DNA of 64,000 bases from Chloroflexota bacterium (GCA_016234445.1 JACRBT010000001.1:1-64000), one strand, 5' to 3'; shown: positions 8,350 through 17,693, counted from the stretch's first letter. Made by a program: numbers and translations. Notes: a model not told the origin generated them from the letters alone.

Positions 8350-9434
8350 CAGCGGGCCACGGGCGGCAGGCCGGCGGTGGGGTCGGCGAAGGCGCCCCGG
8401 AGGCTGTGTTCGTCGCGGATGGCGCCGTCGGCGAGCCCCTGGCGGAGGAGTTCGTGGGCGCGGACCACGGCGGGGTCGTCGCGGCCCTCGAACGAGGCGA
8501 CCTCCTTCGGGCGGGCGTTGACGCGGAAGTCGAAGACGTCGGGGCGGGTGTAGTGGCCGGCGTGGTCGGCGATCATCTTCTGGAACATGACGGTCCCGAG
8601 GTTGGCCGTGGCGGTGAGGATGACCTCTTCGTTGAGCACGGGGCCGGCGAGATAGTCCCCGTTGGGGCCGATGATCCCGGAGCAGCCGTCGCAGGGGAGG
8701 ATGATGTTGCGGCTGTGGCCGTCGATCTCGAGGGCGAGTTCGCGGAGGTCGGGCGGCAGGTCCTCCATGCGGAGGAGGCCGCCGGTCATGACGACGTAGG
8801 CGGCGCTCTGCATGGCAAAGGCGCGGGAGAGGACCTCCTGGCGGGTGAAGGTGCCGCCCGGCCAGGCCCCGGCGTGGACCTGGAGTCCCTGGGAGATGAG
8901 CGAGTAGCCCGGGAGGACCATCTGGTGCTCCCAGCAGTTGAGGCCGCCCAGGCGCCCGTAGGGGCGGTCGTAGAGCCGTAGCGAGCTGCCGTCGCCTTCG
9001 CCCCAGACGGTGCGTTCGTACATGGTCGGCTTGAGTTTGCGGTGCTTGCCGAGGAGGACGCCTTCACGGCCGATGAAGAGCAGGGTGCAGTAGATGGAGC
9101 CGCCGGTGGTGCTGTCGCGCTCGGCCACGCCGATGACGACATCGGTGCCGGCCCGCTTCGCGGCGGCGCAGAGGGCGTCCGTTGCGGGCGAGGGGACTTC
9201 CACGCCGTTGAGGACGAAGCGCCGGAGGAGGTCGCCGAAGGCGGGGTGATTCGGCCAGGCGGCGAAGGAGGCATAGCCCGAGACCCAGGTCTCCCCGAAG
9301 ACGGCAAGGTCGGACCCCCTGGCGGCGGCGTCGTCGATCAGGCGGCAGGCCTTCTCGATGCTCGCGTCGCGGTCGAGGTAGACGGGTGCGGCCTGCACGG
9401 CCGCGAGGGTGAAGTCGCGGAATTCGTCGCCCAT
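8349..9434 (-). CDS. Nitrilase / carbon-nitrogen hydrolase
   Basis: 361-aa enzyme of the nitrilase superfamily, predicted to hydrolyse a nitrile or amide to acid and ammonia in the cytosol. The catalytic triad is readable: Glu48 (VFGETWVSGY), Lys133 (GKHRKLKPT) and Cys167 (GGLNCWEH). The CWEH context and HRKLKPTMYER are typical of branch-1 nitrilases that form spirals. The start (MGDEFRDFTL) is chosen because GGAGGG lies about 8 nt upstream of the ATG at 9434. Located between argD and an SdpI-like gene, so the substrate might be an arginine-related or detoxified nitrile; this is speculation. Confidence 0.92.
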   Translation of the reverse strand: MGDEFRDFTLAAVQAAPVYLDRDASIEKACRLIDDAAARGSDLAVFGETWVSGYASFAAWPNHPAFGDLLRRFVLNGVEVPSPATDALCAAAKRAGTDVVIGVAERDSTTGGSIYCTLLFIGREGVLLGKHRKLKPTMYERTVWGEGDGSSLRLYDRPYGRLGGLNCWEHQMVLPGYSLISQGLQVHAGAWPGGTFTRQEVLSRAFAMQSAAYVVMTGGLLRMEDLPPDLRELALEIDGHSRNIILPCDGCSGIIGPNGDYLAGPVLNEEVILTATANLGTVMFQKMIADHAGHYTRPDVFDFRVNARPKEVASFEGRDDPAVVRAHELLRQGLADGAIRDEHSLRGAFADPTAGLPPVAR

Positions 9435-9495
9435 GGCGGACCCTCCGGGGGTGAGTGGGGACATCGTACTACCGGCGGCAAGCCGCGGCGGCGCC

Positions 9496-10695
9496 TTACG
9501 AGCCGTGTTTCGTCACGGCCATGATCGCCTCTTCGAGGATGTCGCAGGCGCGGTCGATTTCACCGTCGGCGACGATGAGGGGAGGCATCAGGCGGACCGC
9601 GTTCGGGCGCACGTTGTTCGCGAGGAGGCCACGCTCGCGGCAGGCGGCGACCACGTCGGCCGAGATGTCGCGCGAAAGGCCCACCGCGATCAGGAGGCCG
9701 CGGCCGCGGACCTCGGTGACGACGGGGAGGCGGTCTTCCATCGAGCGGAGGCGGGTCATCAGCCGATCGGAAGCGCGGGCGGCGGCTTCGGCGAGCTCGT
9801 TGTCGATGATGTAGCGCATGGTGGCGAGACCGACGGCGGTCGCCAGGGGGTTGGCGCCGAACGTGGTGCCGTGGTCCCCGGGGACGAGGTGGGCGGCGAT
9901 GGCTTCGCGGGCGAGGACGGCGCCGATGGGGACGCCGCCGGCGAGGCCCTTTGCCAGCGCCATGATGTCGGGTTCGACGCCCTCCTGTTCGTACGCCCAG
10001 AGGCTGCCGGTGCGGCCGACGCCGGTCTGGATCTCGTCGAAGATGAGGAGGAGGTGGCGCTCGTCGCACCACTCGCGGAGGCCCTGGAGATAGCCGGGCG
10101 CGGGCATGTTGACGCCGCCCTCTCCCTGGATCGGTTCGACGAGGATCGCGACGGTGAGGGGCGTGGTCGCGTCCTTGACCGCCTGGAGGTCGTTCCAGGG
10201 GACGTGCAAGAAGCCGGGAGCGAGCGGCGCGAAGGGCTCGCGGTAGCGGGCGGTGCCGGTGGCGGCGAGGGCGCCGGTGCTGCGGCCGTGGAATCCGTCC
10301 TGCATCGCGATGATCTCGTAGGCGCCGCCGCGGGTGTCGTGGCCCCAGCGGCGGGCGAGTTTGATCGCGCCCTCAATCGCCTCGGTGCCGGAGTTGCAGA
10401 AGAAGACGCGGTCCAGGCAGGAGTGCTCCACGAGGAGCTTCGCGAGCTCAATCATCGGCTTCGTGTAGAAGAGGTTCGAGGTGTGGATGAGCTGCTGCGA
10501 CTGGGCAGCGAGCGCCTCGGCGACCACCGGGTGGGCGTGGCCAAGGGCGTTGACCGCTAGCCCGCCGACGAAGTCGAGGTATTCCTTGCCATCGACGTCC
10601 CAAACGCGGGTGCCGGAGCCGTGATCGAGGACGACCGGCTGGCGGCCGTAGTTCTGGAACAGGTACTTATGTTCTTCAGCGATCCAGTCGGTCAT
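9496..10695 (-). CDS. argD: Acetylornithine aminotransferase
   Basis: 399-aa class III PLP aminotransferase converting N-acetylglutamate semialdehyde to N-acetylornithine. PLP-binding Lys249 is in ALAKGLAGG, with FDEIQTGVGRTG (about 219-230) just before it and the FCNSGTEAIEGAIKLAR segment near 99-115. The ATG at 10695 has GGAGGGTGAC directly upstream. Paralogues such as 4-aminobutyrate transaminase look similar, but the setting among argC, argJ, argB and argG supports argD. Confidence 0.93.
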   Translation of the reverse strand: MTDWIAEEHKYLFQNYGRQPVVLDHGSGTRVWDVDGKEYLDFVGGLAVNALGHAHPVVAEALAAQSQQLIHTSNLFYTKPMIELAKLLVEHSCLDRVFFCNSGTEAIEGAIKLARRWGHDTRGGAYEIIAMQDGFHGRSTGALAATGTARYREPFAPLAPGFLHVPWNDLQAVKDATTPLTVAILVEPIQGEGGVNMPAPGYLQGLREWCDERHLLLIFDEIQTGVGRTGSLWAYEQEGVEPDIMALAKGLAGGVPIGAVLAREAIAAHLVPGDHGTTFGANPLATAVGLATMRYIIDNELAEAAARASDRLMTRLRSMEDRLPVVTEVRGRGLLIAVGLSRDISADVVAACRERGLLANNVRPNAVRLMPPLIVADGEIDRACDILEEAIMAVTKHGS

Positions 10696-10777
10696 GTCAC
10701 CCTCCATCCAGCCCTTGCGTCCCGGGGAAAGAAGCATGGTAGGGCAGAACTCGTGTCCGCGGTATCGCGAAGGGCGC

Positions 10778-12907
10778 TCAGCTGAAGGGCGCCGCCGCGA
10801 GGAGTTGCTCGTGGGGGCCGGGATCGGCTGCGGCCGGATCGCGCGACCAGGTGGCGTCGTCGAGGCGCCAGGCCTGGCGGCGATCCGCGAGGAGCATCTC
10901 AAGGAGCTCGGACAACTGGCGCTGGAGGTCTGGCTGGCGGACCGGCGCAAGGACCTCGATGCGTTCGTCGAGGTTGCGTTTCATCACGTCGGCGCTGCCG
11001 ATGAAGTACTCCGGGGCGCCGCCGTTTTCGAAGTAGTAGACCCGCGAGTGTTCGAGGAAGCGGCCGATGACGCTCACGACCCGGGCGGTCTGGCTGAGTC
11101 CGGGGAGGCCCGGGCGAAGGCGGCAGATGCCCCGGATGATGAGGTCGACCTTCACGCCGGCCTGGCAGGCTTCGTAGAGGAGGCGGGTGAACTCACGGTC
11201 CTCGAGGGCGTTCATCTTGAAGATGATCCTTGCGGGACGGCCTGCGTTCGCGTTGGCGATTTCGCGGCGGACGCGGCGCTCCAGTTCCGGCCGGAGGTTC
11301 GTGGGCGCGACCAGCAGTTCCTTCGTTTCGAGGACCTCCGAGTAGCCGGTGAGGTAGTTGAAGACGCGGAGCAGGTCGGCGCAGATCGCCGGGTCGGCGG
11401 TGAAGAGGCCGAGGTCCGTGTAAAGCCGGGCGGTGCGGGAGTTGTAGTTTCCGGTGCCGACGTGGGCGTACATGGTCACGCCGGTCACTTCCTCCCGGAC
11501 GACCAGGCAGATCTTGCTGTGGATCTTGAGGTTGGGCTGGCCGTAGGCGACGTGGACCCCGGCGCTTTCCAGTTTGCGGGCCCATTCGATGTTGTTGGCT
11601 TCGTCGAAGCGGGCGGTGAGCTCGACCAGGACGGCCGCCTGCTTGCCCCGGCTGGCCGCGTCGATCAGGGCGGCGAGGATGGGCGAGTCGGGCGAGGTGC
11701 GATACATCGTCTGCTTGATGGCAAGGACTGCGGGGTCATCGGCGGCTTCGTCGACGAACCGGGCAACGGTTGCGTCGAACGACTCGTAGGGGTGATGGAC
11801 GAGGATGTCGCGTTCGCGGATGGCGGTGAAGAACGAAGCGTCGTCGGTGACGTTGACGAACGCAGAAGGCACGGCGGGGATGAAGGGCGGGTCGGCGAGG
11901 TCGCGGAGGGGGAGCGACGCGACCTGGAAGAGGTCGGCGAGCCCGAGGGGGCCGTCGGAGAAGAAGATGTCGCCTTCCTGGAGTTCGAGCTCTTCGAGGA
12001 GCAGCTCGATCCGCGCCGGCGGGAGCGTGCCGGAGATCTCGAGGGAGACGGCCTCGGCGAGGCGGCGGCGGCGGAGTTCGCTTTCGATGAGTTCGAGGAG
12101 GTCGCTGGCTTCTTCGCCCGAGCTCCCGGTCTCGGCGCTGCGGATGACGCGCAGGGTGTGCCAGTCGGTCACTTCCATCCCCGGAAAGAGCATGTGGACG
12201 TGGGCGGCGATGACGTCTTCGATGGGGACGAAGCGAAGGTCGCCGGCCTCGATGAAGCGCGGCCGGTTCTGGGGGACCTTGATCCGGGCGAAGCGATCCT
12301 GCCCTGTCCCGGGATGCCGGACGTTGAGGGCGACCGAGAGGCTGCCGCTGGAGATGAAAGGGAAGGGGTGGGCCGGGTCGACGACGAGGGGGGTGAGCAC
12401 CGGGAAGATCGCCTGTTCGAAGTAGGCCGTGATCCGGGCGCGGGTGGGCTCGTCGAGTCCGGTGAAGGGGACGATGGAGATGCCGTGGGCGGCGAGCGCG
12501 GGGCGGAGTTCGTCGCGCCAGCGGGCACCGGCGGCCCGCCGCTGGGCCCCGCAGCGGGCGACGACGAGGTCGAGTTGCTCGGCGACCGTGCGGCCGTCGA
12601 CGGTGCGCATGCGGGGGTCGGCGCGATGGACGCGCTTGAGCCAGCCGACGCGCTTGCCATAGAACTCGTCGAGGTTGCTCGCGGTGATCGCGAGGAACTT
12701 CACCCGTTCGAGGAGGCGGTTGCGGGGGTCGCTGGCTTCGGCAAGCACGCGTTCGTTGAATTCGAGCCAGCTGAGTTCACGGTTGAGGTAGAGCGCGGGG
12801 TCGTCGAGGTCCCATGCGGGCGCGGTTGGCAGGCGCGGAGAGGGCGCGGCCGCTCCTTCGGAAGCAACCGGTCCGGTCTCGGCAACGGCGGGCGTCGCTT
12901 CGTCCAT
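10778..12907 (-). CDS. ppk1: Polyphosphate kinase 1
   Basis: 709-aa PPK1 that makes polyphosphate from ATP. The order is N-terminal helical domain (NRELSWLEFNERVLAEA near 35), head domain, then the two phospholipase-D-like C domains. The phosphorylated His is about residue 463 in NLKIHSK, followed by GTGNYNSRTARLYTDLG; the second domain has IGSADVMKRNLDERIEV. Start: the ATG at 12907 lies 7 nt after TATGCT, consistent with leaderless initiation; an ATG 12 nt upstream (MLSV) is the alternative. It has its own promoter inside the arg cluster, 77 nt after the GNAT gene. Confidence 0.96.
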   Translation of the reverse strand: MDEATPAVAETGPVASEGAAAPSPRLPTAPAWDLDDPALYLNRELSWLEFNERVLAEASDPRNRLLERVKFLAITASNLDEFYGKRVGWLKRVHRADPRMRTVDGRTVAEQLDLVVARCGAQRRAAGARWRDELRPALAAHGISIVPFTGLDEPTRARITAYFEQAIFPVLTPLVVDPAHPFPFISSGSLSVALNVRHPGTGQDRFARIKVPQNRPRFIEAGDLRFVPIEDVIAAHVHMLFPGMEVTDWHTLRVIRSAETGSSGEEASDLLELIESELRRRRLAEAVSLEISGTLPPARIELLLEELELQEGDIFFSDGPLGLADLFQVASLPLRDLADPPFIPAVPSAFVNVTDDASFFTAIRERDILVHHPYESFDATVARFVDEAADDPAVLAIKQTMYRTSPDSPILAALIDAASRGKQAAVLVELTARFDEANNIEWARKLESAGVHVAYGQPNLKIHSKICLVVREEVTGVTMYAHVGTGNYNSRTARLYTDLGLFTADPAICADLLRVFNYLTGYSEVLETKELLVAPTNLRPELERRVRREIANANAGRPARIIFKMNALEDREFTRLLYEACQAGVKVDLIIRGICRLRPGLPGLSQTARVVSVIGRFLEHSRVYYFENGGAPEYFIGSADVMKRNLDERIEVLAPVRQPDLQRQLSELLEMLLADRRQAWRLDDATWSRDPAAADPGPHEQLLAAAPFS

Positions 12908-12984
12908 CACCGACAGCATACGCGGCCGGGGCAAGGGTTTGGCATGAGGTGGTTCACGGATTCCAGGCCCGGGCGCGCGCCTTT

Positions 12985-13722
12985 TCAGGCGATGGAGAGA
13001 CTCGACCCGATGAAGCGCAGCCCAAGCCTCTCGGTCACGCGCCGGGAGGACACGTTGGCCCGGGAATGGCTGTAGAACAGGGTGCGCCCCCGGAGCGCCG
13101 GGAGGGAGGCCCAGCCTGCGGTCGCCGCTGCTGCGAACCCGCGGCCCCGAAACGCCGAAACCGTCGCCACGCCCGTCTCGGCGGCGAGCGGGCCGAGCCG
13201 GGCGGCGAAGGCGATGGATGCAACCTCGCCGCCGTCGAGAGCGACGCACCAGGGCGGCCAGAACTCGCCGGCGTCCGCGAAGCCCATCTCCACCAGAGCC
13301 GGCGGCATCCCCTCGTCGTTGAGACGCGTGAGCAGCCGCTCGCCCTCCGGCGTACCGGAAGCGACAAGCGGCGCGGGGTGTTCGAAGTCGAGCCGGGCGG
13401 GGAAGTTCCAGATCAGCCCCGGCTCCACCCGCTCCACCGGCGCTTCGGCCGCGAGGAGACGCTGGTAGTCGCTGAGATGGACGGGTGTGGCGTCCGGGCC
13501 GTGGAAGGCGGGTTCGGCGGCCGCGAGTTCCTCGATCGCCCTCGCCGTCAGGTCACCAACGTCGCTTCGCAGGCGGAGGACGTTCCCCGAGGCGCTCCCC
13601 GCCATGTAGAGCCGAGGCCCCGGCGACCGTTCCGGGGAGTTGACCCGCGCGATCCGCCCGGATTCGGTCAGCACGAAGCAGGTGGCAACGTCGACTTCGA
13701 GGAGGTCGCGGTCGTCCGTCAC
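12985..13722 (-). CDS. GNAT-family N-acetyltransferase coupled to argB
   Basis: 245 aa. The C-terminal half is a GNAT fold: acetyl-CoA-binding loop ATVSAFRGRGFAAAATAGW near residue 190 and the final strand ERLGLRFIGSSLSIA. The N-terminal half (about 110 aa) is a poorly recognised region. It starts with GTG overlapping the argB stop by 4 nt (GTGA), so it is translated with argCJB. ArgJ already supplies acetylglutamate, so this may be an accessory acetyltransferase or unrelated; acceptor unknown. Confidence 0.82.
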   Translation of the reverse strand: MTDDRDLLEVDVATCFVLTESGRIARVNSPERSPGPRLYMAGSASGNVLRLRSDVGDLTARAIEELAAAEPAFHGPDATPVHLSDYQRLLAAEAPVERVEPGLIWNFPARLDFEHPAPLVASGTPEGERLLTRLNDEGMPPALVEMGFADAGEFWPPWCVALDGGEVASIAFAARLGPLAAETGVATVSAFRGRGFAAAATAGWASLPALRGRTLFYSHSRANVSSRRVTERLGLRFIGSSLSIA

Positions 13723-14486
13723 TCGGGGAGGAAGCTGGTGCCTTCATTGGCGGCGCGGGCGAGACTGCCGGCGGAGCGGCCGTCGATGATCTGGGCGGGG
13801 ACGCCGAGGGCCACCGCCGCGAGGCAGGCCTCGACCTTCGGGACCATCCCGCCGCTGATGACGCCACTTGCGATGAGGGCACGGGCGCCCGCCGGGGTGA
13901 GGCTGGGGATGACCTTGCCACCCTCACCCCGGACGCCTTCGACGTCGGTAAGGAAGACGAGACGGCGGGCCCCGACGGCGGCGGCGACCTCGCCCGCGAT
14001 GGTGTCGGCGTTGACGTTGACGAGCTGGTCGGCGGGGTCGCCGGGGACGCAGCCGATGGAGCTGATGACGGGAATGAGGCCGGCCTCGCGGAGGGCGACG
14101 ACGGGCGCGGCGTTCACGCGGACGGGCTCGCCGACGAAGCCGAGGTCAGGGCCCGAAAGGCGGCATTCGAGGAGGCGGGCATCGGCGCCGCTCAGGCCCA
14201 CGGCGGGCGCGCCGGCGGCGTTGATCGCGGCGACGATCCGCTTGTTCACGAGGCCCGCAAAGACGGCGACGACCACCGGCAGCACCTTCTCGTCGGTGAC
14301 GCGGAGGCCGCGCTCGAAGCGGGAGGGGATGCCCATCGCTTCGAGCCAGCGGCTGGCCTCGGCGCCGCCGCCGTGGACGACGACGGGGATGTCGCCGGCA
14401 CGGGCCATGGCGGCGACGTCGGCGAAGGTGGTGTCGGTGGAACCGAGTGTGCTCCCGCCGATCTTGATGACGAGCGGGGCGTTCAC
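13719..14486 (-). CDS. argB: Acetylglutamate kinase
   Basis: 255-aa amino-acid kinase family enzyme phosphorylating N-acetylglutamate, usually the feedback-controlled step. Visible motifs: N-terminal LVIKIGGSTLG (residues 5-15), VVVHGGGAEASRWLE near 35-50, and the nucleotide segment VFLTDVEGVRGEGGKV near 178-193. GTG start overlapping the argJ stop by 4 nt (GTGA). The short N-terminus lacks the extra helix of hexameric arginine-sensitive forms, so feedback inhibition may be weak; this is inference. Confidence 0.95.
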   Translation of the reverse strand: MNAPLVIKIGGSTLGSTDTTFADVAAMARAGDIPVVVHGGGAEASRWLEAMGIPSRFERGLRVTDEKVLPVVVAVFAGLVNKRIVAAINAAGAPAVGLSGADARLLECRLSGPDLGFVGEPVRVNAAPVVALREAGLIPVISSIGCVPGDPADQLVNVNADTIAGEVAAAVGARRLVFLTDVEGVRGEGGKVIPSLTPAGARALIASGVISGGMVPKVEACLAAVALGVPAQIIDGRSAGSLARAANEGTSFLPE

Positions 14487-15685
14487 GTCGTGTAGTCCGC
14501 GTTCAGGTGGACGTACTCCGGGGTGAGGTCGCAGCCCCAGGCGGTGGCCGTGCCCGGGCCGTTCCCCAGCGAAACAGCGATGGGGACGAGTTCGGCCCTC
14601 ATCGCGGCGGAGACGGCGGCGGGGTCGAAATCGGTGGGCCGGGAGCGCTCGAAGACGCGGGCGCCGCAGAGGTCAATGGTCACGTCTGCCTCGTCGAAGG
14701 CGGCGCCGGAGCGGCCGATGACGGCGCTGATTCGCCCCCAGTTGGGGTCGGCGCCGTGGACCGCGCTCTTGAGCAGGTAGGAGGTCGTGAGGAGACGGGC
14801 GAGGTTGCGTGCTTCGGCCTCACTGGCGGCCCCCGTGACCGTCGCTTCCATCATGCGGGTGGAGCCTTCGCCGTCCCGGGCGATCTCGCGGGCGAGGTGG
14901 GTGCACATCGCCTGGAGGGCAGCGCGAAACTCAGCGGCCAGGGGCGACTTCGCGTCGAGGGCGCCGGGCTGGCCGGCGGGGTCGCGGGCGAAGAGGAGGA
15001 CGGTGTCGCTGGGGCTGGTGTCGGTGTCGATCGCCACCATGTTGAAGGAGCGGTCCACGGCGGCGCGCAGTTCGGCCCGGAGGAAGCCCGGTTCGACGGG
15101 CGCGTCGGTGGTGAGGTAGGCGAGCATCGTCGCCATGTTCGGGTGGATCATGGCGGCGCCCTTGCAGCAGCCGCCGAGGGTGTAGGGGCCGAAGCGGACG
15201 GCGCCGTGCTTGGGGCGCGTGTCCGTCGTCATGATGGCTCGGCTGAAGACGGAGCCGCCGTCGTGGGCGAGGCTGATCGCGCTGACCCCGGCAGCGATCT
15301 TGTCCATCGGGAGGTACTGGCCGATGACGCCGGTGCTCCCGACAAGGACCTCGGTCGAGGCGATGCCAAGCTTTGCGGCGACGAGGGCGGCCATCTCGCG
15401 GGCGTCGGCCATGCCTCGCTCACCGGTGCTGGAGTTGGCGCAGCCGGAATTGACGACGACGGCGCGCGCGCGGGCATCGGCGAGGTGCTCGACGTTGACC
15501 TCGACGGCGGCGGAGCGGAAGCGGTTCTGGGTGAAGGTGGCGGCGACGACGCAGGGGAAGTCGGCGGCGAGGATGCCGAGGTCGAGCTTGCCTTCGCCGG
15601 CGGTCTTGATCCCGGCGAAGGTGCCGCCCGCACGGAAGCCGGGGGCGGTGGTGACGTTGCCGGCGGGGTCGAGCTTCGGGGTCAC
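14483..15685 (-). CDS. argJ: Bifunctional ornithine acetyltransferase / N-acetylglutamate synthase
   Basis: 400 aa; moves acetyl from N-acetylornithine to glutamate, and often also uses acetyl-CoA. The self-cleavage site is visible at Ala185-Thr186 in HPNMATMLAYL; Thr186 becomes the nucleophile. The C-terminal VHGADPNWGRI and the ending PEYVHLNADYTT are family hallmarks. GTG start overlapping the argC stop by 4 nt. Presence of argJ means the acetyl-cycling version of the pathway. Confidence 0.97.
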   Translation of the reverse strand: MTPKLDPAGNVTTAPGFRAGGTFAGIKTAGEGKLDLGILAADFPCVVAATFTQNRFRSAAVEVNVEHLADARARAVVVNSGCANSSTGERGMADAREMAALVAAKLGIASTEVLVGSTGVIGQYLPMDKIAAGVSAISLAHDGGSVFSRAIMTTDTRPKHGAVRFGPYTLGGCCKGAAMIHPNMATMLAYLTTDAPVEPGFLRAELRAAVDRSFNMVAIDTDTSPSDTVLLFARDPAGQPGALDAKSPLAAEFRAALQAMCTHLAREIARDGEGSTRMMEATVTGAASEAEARNLARLLTTSYLLKSAVHGADPNWGRISAVIGRSGAAFDEADVTIDLCGARVFERSRPTDFDPAAVSAAMRAELVPIAVSLGNGPGTATAWGCDLTPEYVHLNADYTT

Positions 15686-16707
15686 GGGTAGACCGCCGGG
15701 AGATCGAGGCCGGCGGTCTGGTCGAGGCCGAGCATCAGGTTCATGTTCTCGATGGCCTGGCCGGCGGCGCCTTTCACCAGGTTGTCGAGGACGCCGATGG
15801 CCACGAGCATGCCGTTGCGGCGGTCGACTTCCGGGGAGACGAGGCACATGTTGTTGCCGAGGGTGTGCTTCGTGTGGGGCGGCGTGACCGAAACCGCCGT
15901 GAAGGGGGCGTCGTTGTAGAACTCGCGGTAGATCGCGATGACCTCCTCGCGGCTGACGTCGCGCTTGAGGGGGGCGTAGCAGGTGGCGTGGATCCCGCGC
16001 GTCATCGGGACGAGGTGGGGGACGAAGGTGACGCGGGGGGCCGGGGCTTCGCTGAGGGCGGCGAGTTCCTGGGCGATCTCCGGCTGGTGGTTGTGGTTCG
16101 CGACCTTGTAGGCGGAGACGTCTTCGTTGACTTCGCTGTAGCCGTAGCTGCCGCGGCTGCCGCGGCCCGCTCCGGAGATGCCCGACTTCGCGTCGACCAC
16201 GATGGCGGGGCCGGTAAGACCCGCGGCGACCGCGGGGGCAAGCGCGAGGATGGAGGCCGCGGGGTAGCAGCCCGGGTTCGCGACCAGTTTCGCGGAACGG
16301 ATGCGGTCGCGGTTCAGTTCGGGGAGCCCGTAGACGGCCGCAGCGAGGAGGTCGGGCGCCGGGTGAGGCTGGCCAAACCACTCCTGGAAGGCAGCGGGGT
16401 CACGCAAACGGAAGTCAGCGGCGATGTCGACAACAGGGATGCCCCTGCGGACGAAAGGCTCGCAGGCGGCGGCGCTGGCGGCGGTGGGAAGCGCCGAGAA
16501 GACGACGTCGACGTCGCTCTCGATCTCCTCCGTGATGAGGAGGTCGTGATAGCAGGCGAGGTGGGGGAAGGCCTCCCCAAGTTTCTGGCCGGCAAGAGAG
16601 CGGCCGGTGATCGCGGTCAGCTTCGCGGCGGGATGATTCCAGAGCAGCCTCGCGGCTTCCATGCCGGCAAAGCCGGTGACGTTGATGACACCTACGCGTA
16701 CGGTCAT
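15682..16707 (-). CDS. argC: N-acetyl-gamma-glutamyl-phosphate reductase
   Basis: 341 aa; NADPH-dependent reduction of acetylglutamyl phosphate. NAD(P)-binding N-terminus RVGVINVTGFAGMEAARLL and catalytic Cys147 in ANPGCYPAA. The ATG at 16707 follows a GACAAT -10-like element by 6 nt. It is the promoter-proximal gene of argC-argJ-argB-GNAT, all joined by 4-nt overlaps. A palindrome ACTGTG-N8-CACAGT lies about 66 nt upstream of the predicted start and could bind a regulator. Confidence 0.97.
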   Translation of the reverse strand: MTVRVGVINVTGFAGMEAARLLWNHPAAKLTAITGRSLAGQKLGEAFPHLACYHDLLITEEIESDVDVVFSALPTAASAAACEPFVRRGIPVVDIAADFRLRDPAAFQEWFGQPHPAPDLLAAAVYGLPELNRDRIRSAKLVANPGCYPAASILALAPAVAAGLTGPAIVVDAKSGISGAGRGSRGSYGYSEVNEDVSAYKVANHNHQPEIAQELAALSEAPAPRVTFVPHLVPMTRGIHATCYAPLKRDVSREEVIAIYREFYNDAPFTAVSVTPPHTKHTLGNNMCLVSPEVDRRNGMLVAIGVLDNLVKGAAGQAIENMNLMLGLDQTAGLDLPAVYP

Positions 16708-16763
16708 TCGGGCATTGTCGCGCGGGAGGGGGTAGCAATCCAACGCGATCCGCGGGTTTGGCC

Positions 16764-16783
16764 ACTGTGAGATGGAGCACAGT
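16764..16783. promoter_or_regulatory. CRP/FNR-like palindrome between argC and MBL gene
   Basis: ACTGTG-N8-CACAGT, a perfect 6+6 inverted repeat containing TGTGA-N6-GCACA. It is centred about 66 nt upstream of the inferred argC start point, a typical class I activator position, and lies in a 192-bp divergent intergenic region. Confidence 0.5.
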
Positions 16784-16899
16784 CCCTGATTTCGCCAGCG
16801 CCGGGGCTCGCGTAGGATGGATCTCAATGCTTCGCCGCGACGCCGCTGCCGCCCCCCGCAAAGTGCGCGTTCGCCGCACCCACCCGGGATAAAACGCTC

Positions 16900-17631
16900 A
16901 TGCCAGCACTCGACCTCGCATTCATCGGTAGCGGAAACGCCTTCATGCCCGGCGGCCTCTGCTGCAACGGCTTCGTCGTCAACGAACGCTACCTGTTCGA
17001 AGCCCCTCCCCAGGCGCTGATGTCCCTCGCCAAGCTGAAGATCGACCCGAACGAGCTCGACGCGGTCGTCCTCAGCCACCACCACGGGGACCACTTCCTC
17101 GGCCTGCCGTTCCTGCTGCTCCACTGGCGGTGGAAGGGCCGGACCCGCCCGGTCACGATCGTGGGTCCGAAGAACACCCGGGAACTCGCGAGCCGGATCG
17201 CGGAGGACGTCTTCCCCGGCGTCTTCGGCGAAGGCTTTGCGATCAACTGGGTGGAGGCGACGCCGGGCAAGTGCGTCAGGGTCGGCGACCTCACAGTCGA
17301 AGGGGTGCTGGTGCAACACGACGACCTGCTGGCCGAGACGCTGGGCTACAAGTCCTGGATCAACGGCCGGAACTTCGGCTACACGGGAGACACAATCCTC
17401 TGCGACGCGGTCATGGACCTTGCCCGCACTTCCGAACTCCTCATCAGCGAGTGCGCCTCGCGGGACCTCAAGGTGCCGGTGCACATGAACCTGGTGGACG
17501 ACATCCCCATCGTCCGCGAGGCGATGGCCCCGGATTCTCAGTTGCTTCTCACCCACATCTCCCCGGACGTGACCGCGAACGGCCTCCCGAACACCTTCGT
17601 GGCCGAGGATTTCAAGCGCTACCGGCTGTAG
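16900..17631 (+). CDS. MBL-fold metallohydrolase (RNase Z-like family)
   Basis: 243 aa. Metallo-beta-lactamase fold with the metal motif H60-x-H62-x-D64-H65 in LSHHHGDHF and later YTGDTILCD and LLLTHISPD segments supplying further ligands. N-terminus LAFIGSGNAF resembles RNase Z/lactonase-type enzymes. Substrate unknown. A GATAAA element ends 6 nt before the ATG, suggesting leaderless expression. It is a paralogue of the gene at 37953-38714 (shared D-P-N-E, LSH-x-HGDHF, GLPFL). Confidence 0.87.
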   Translation: MPALDLAFIGSGNAFMPGGLCCNGFVVNERYLFEAPPQALMSLAKLKIDPNELDAVVLSHHHGDHFLGLPFLLLHWRWKGRTRPVTIVGPKNTRELASRIAEDVFPGVFGEGFAINWVEATPGKCVRVGDLTVEGVLVQHDDLLAETLGYKSWINGRNFGYTGDTILCDAVMDLARTSELLISECASRDLKVPVHMNLVDDIPIVREAMAPDSQLLLTHISPDVTANGLPNTFVAEDFKRYRL

Positions 17632-17693
17632 GGTTGGCGCGTTTTCGCTCCTGAGTGTGCGCCGGTAGAATCGGGCACATCGAAGGAGTTTCC

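Noticed and set aside
10694-13075. Plus-strand ORF (793 codons) opposite ppk1
   Set aside because: Mirror of ppk1, acidic low-complexity protein with no motif.
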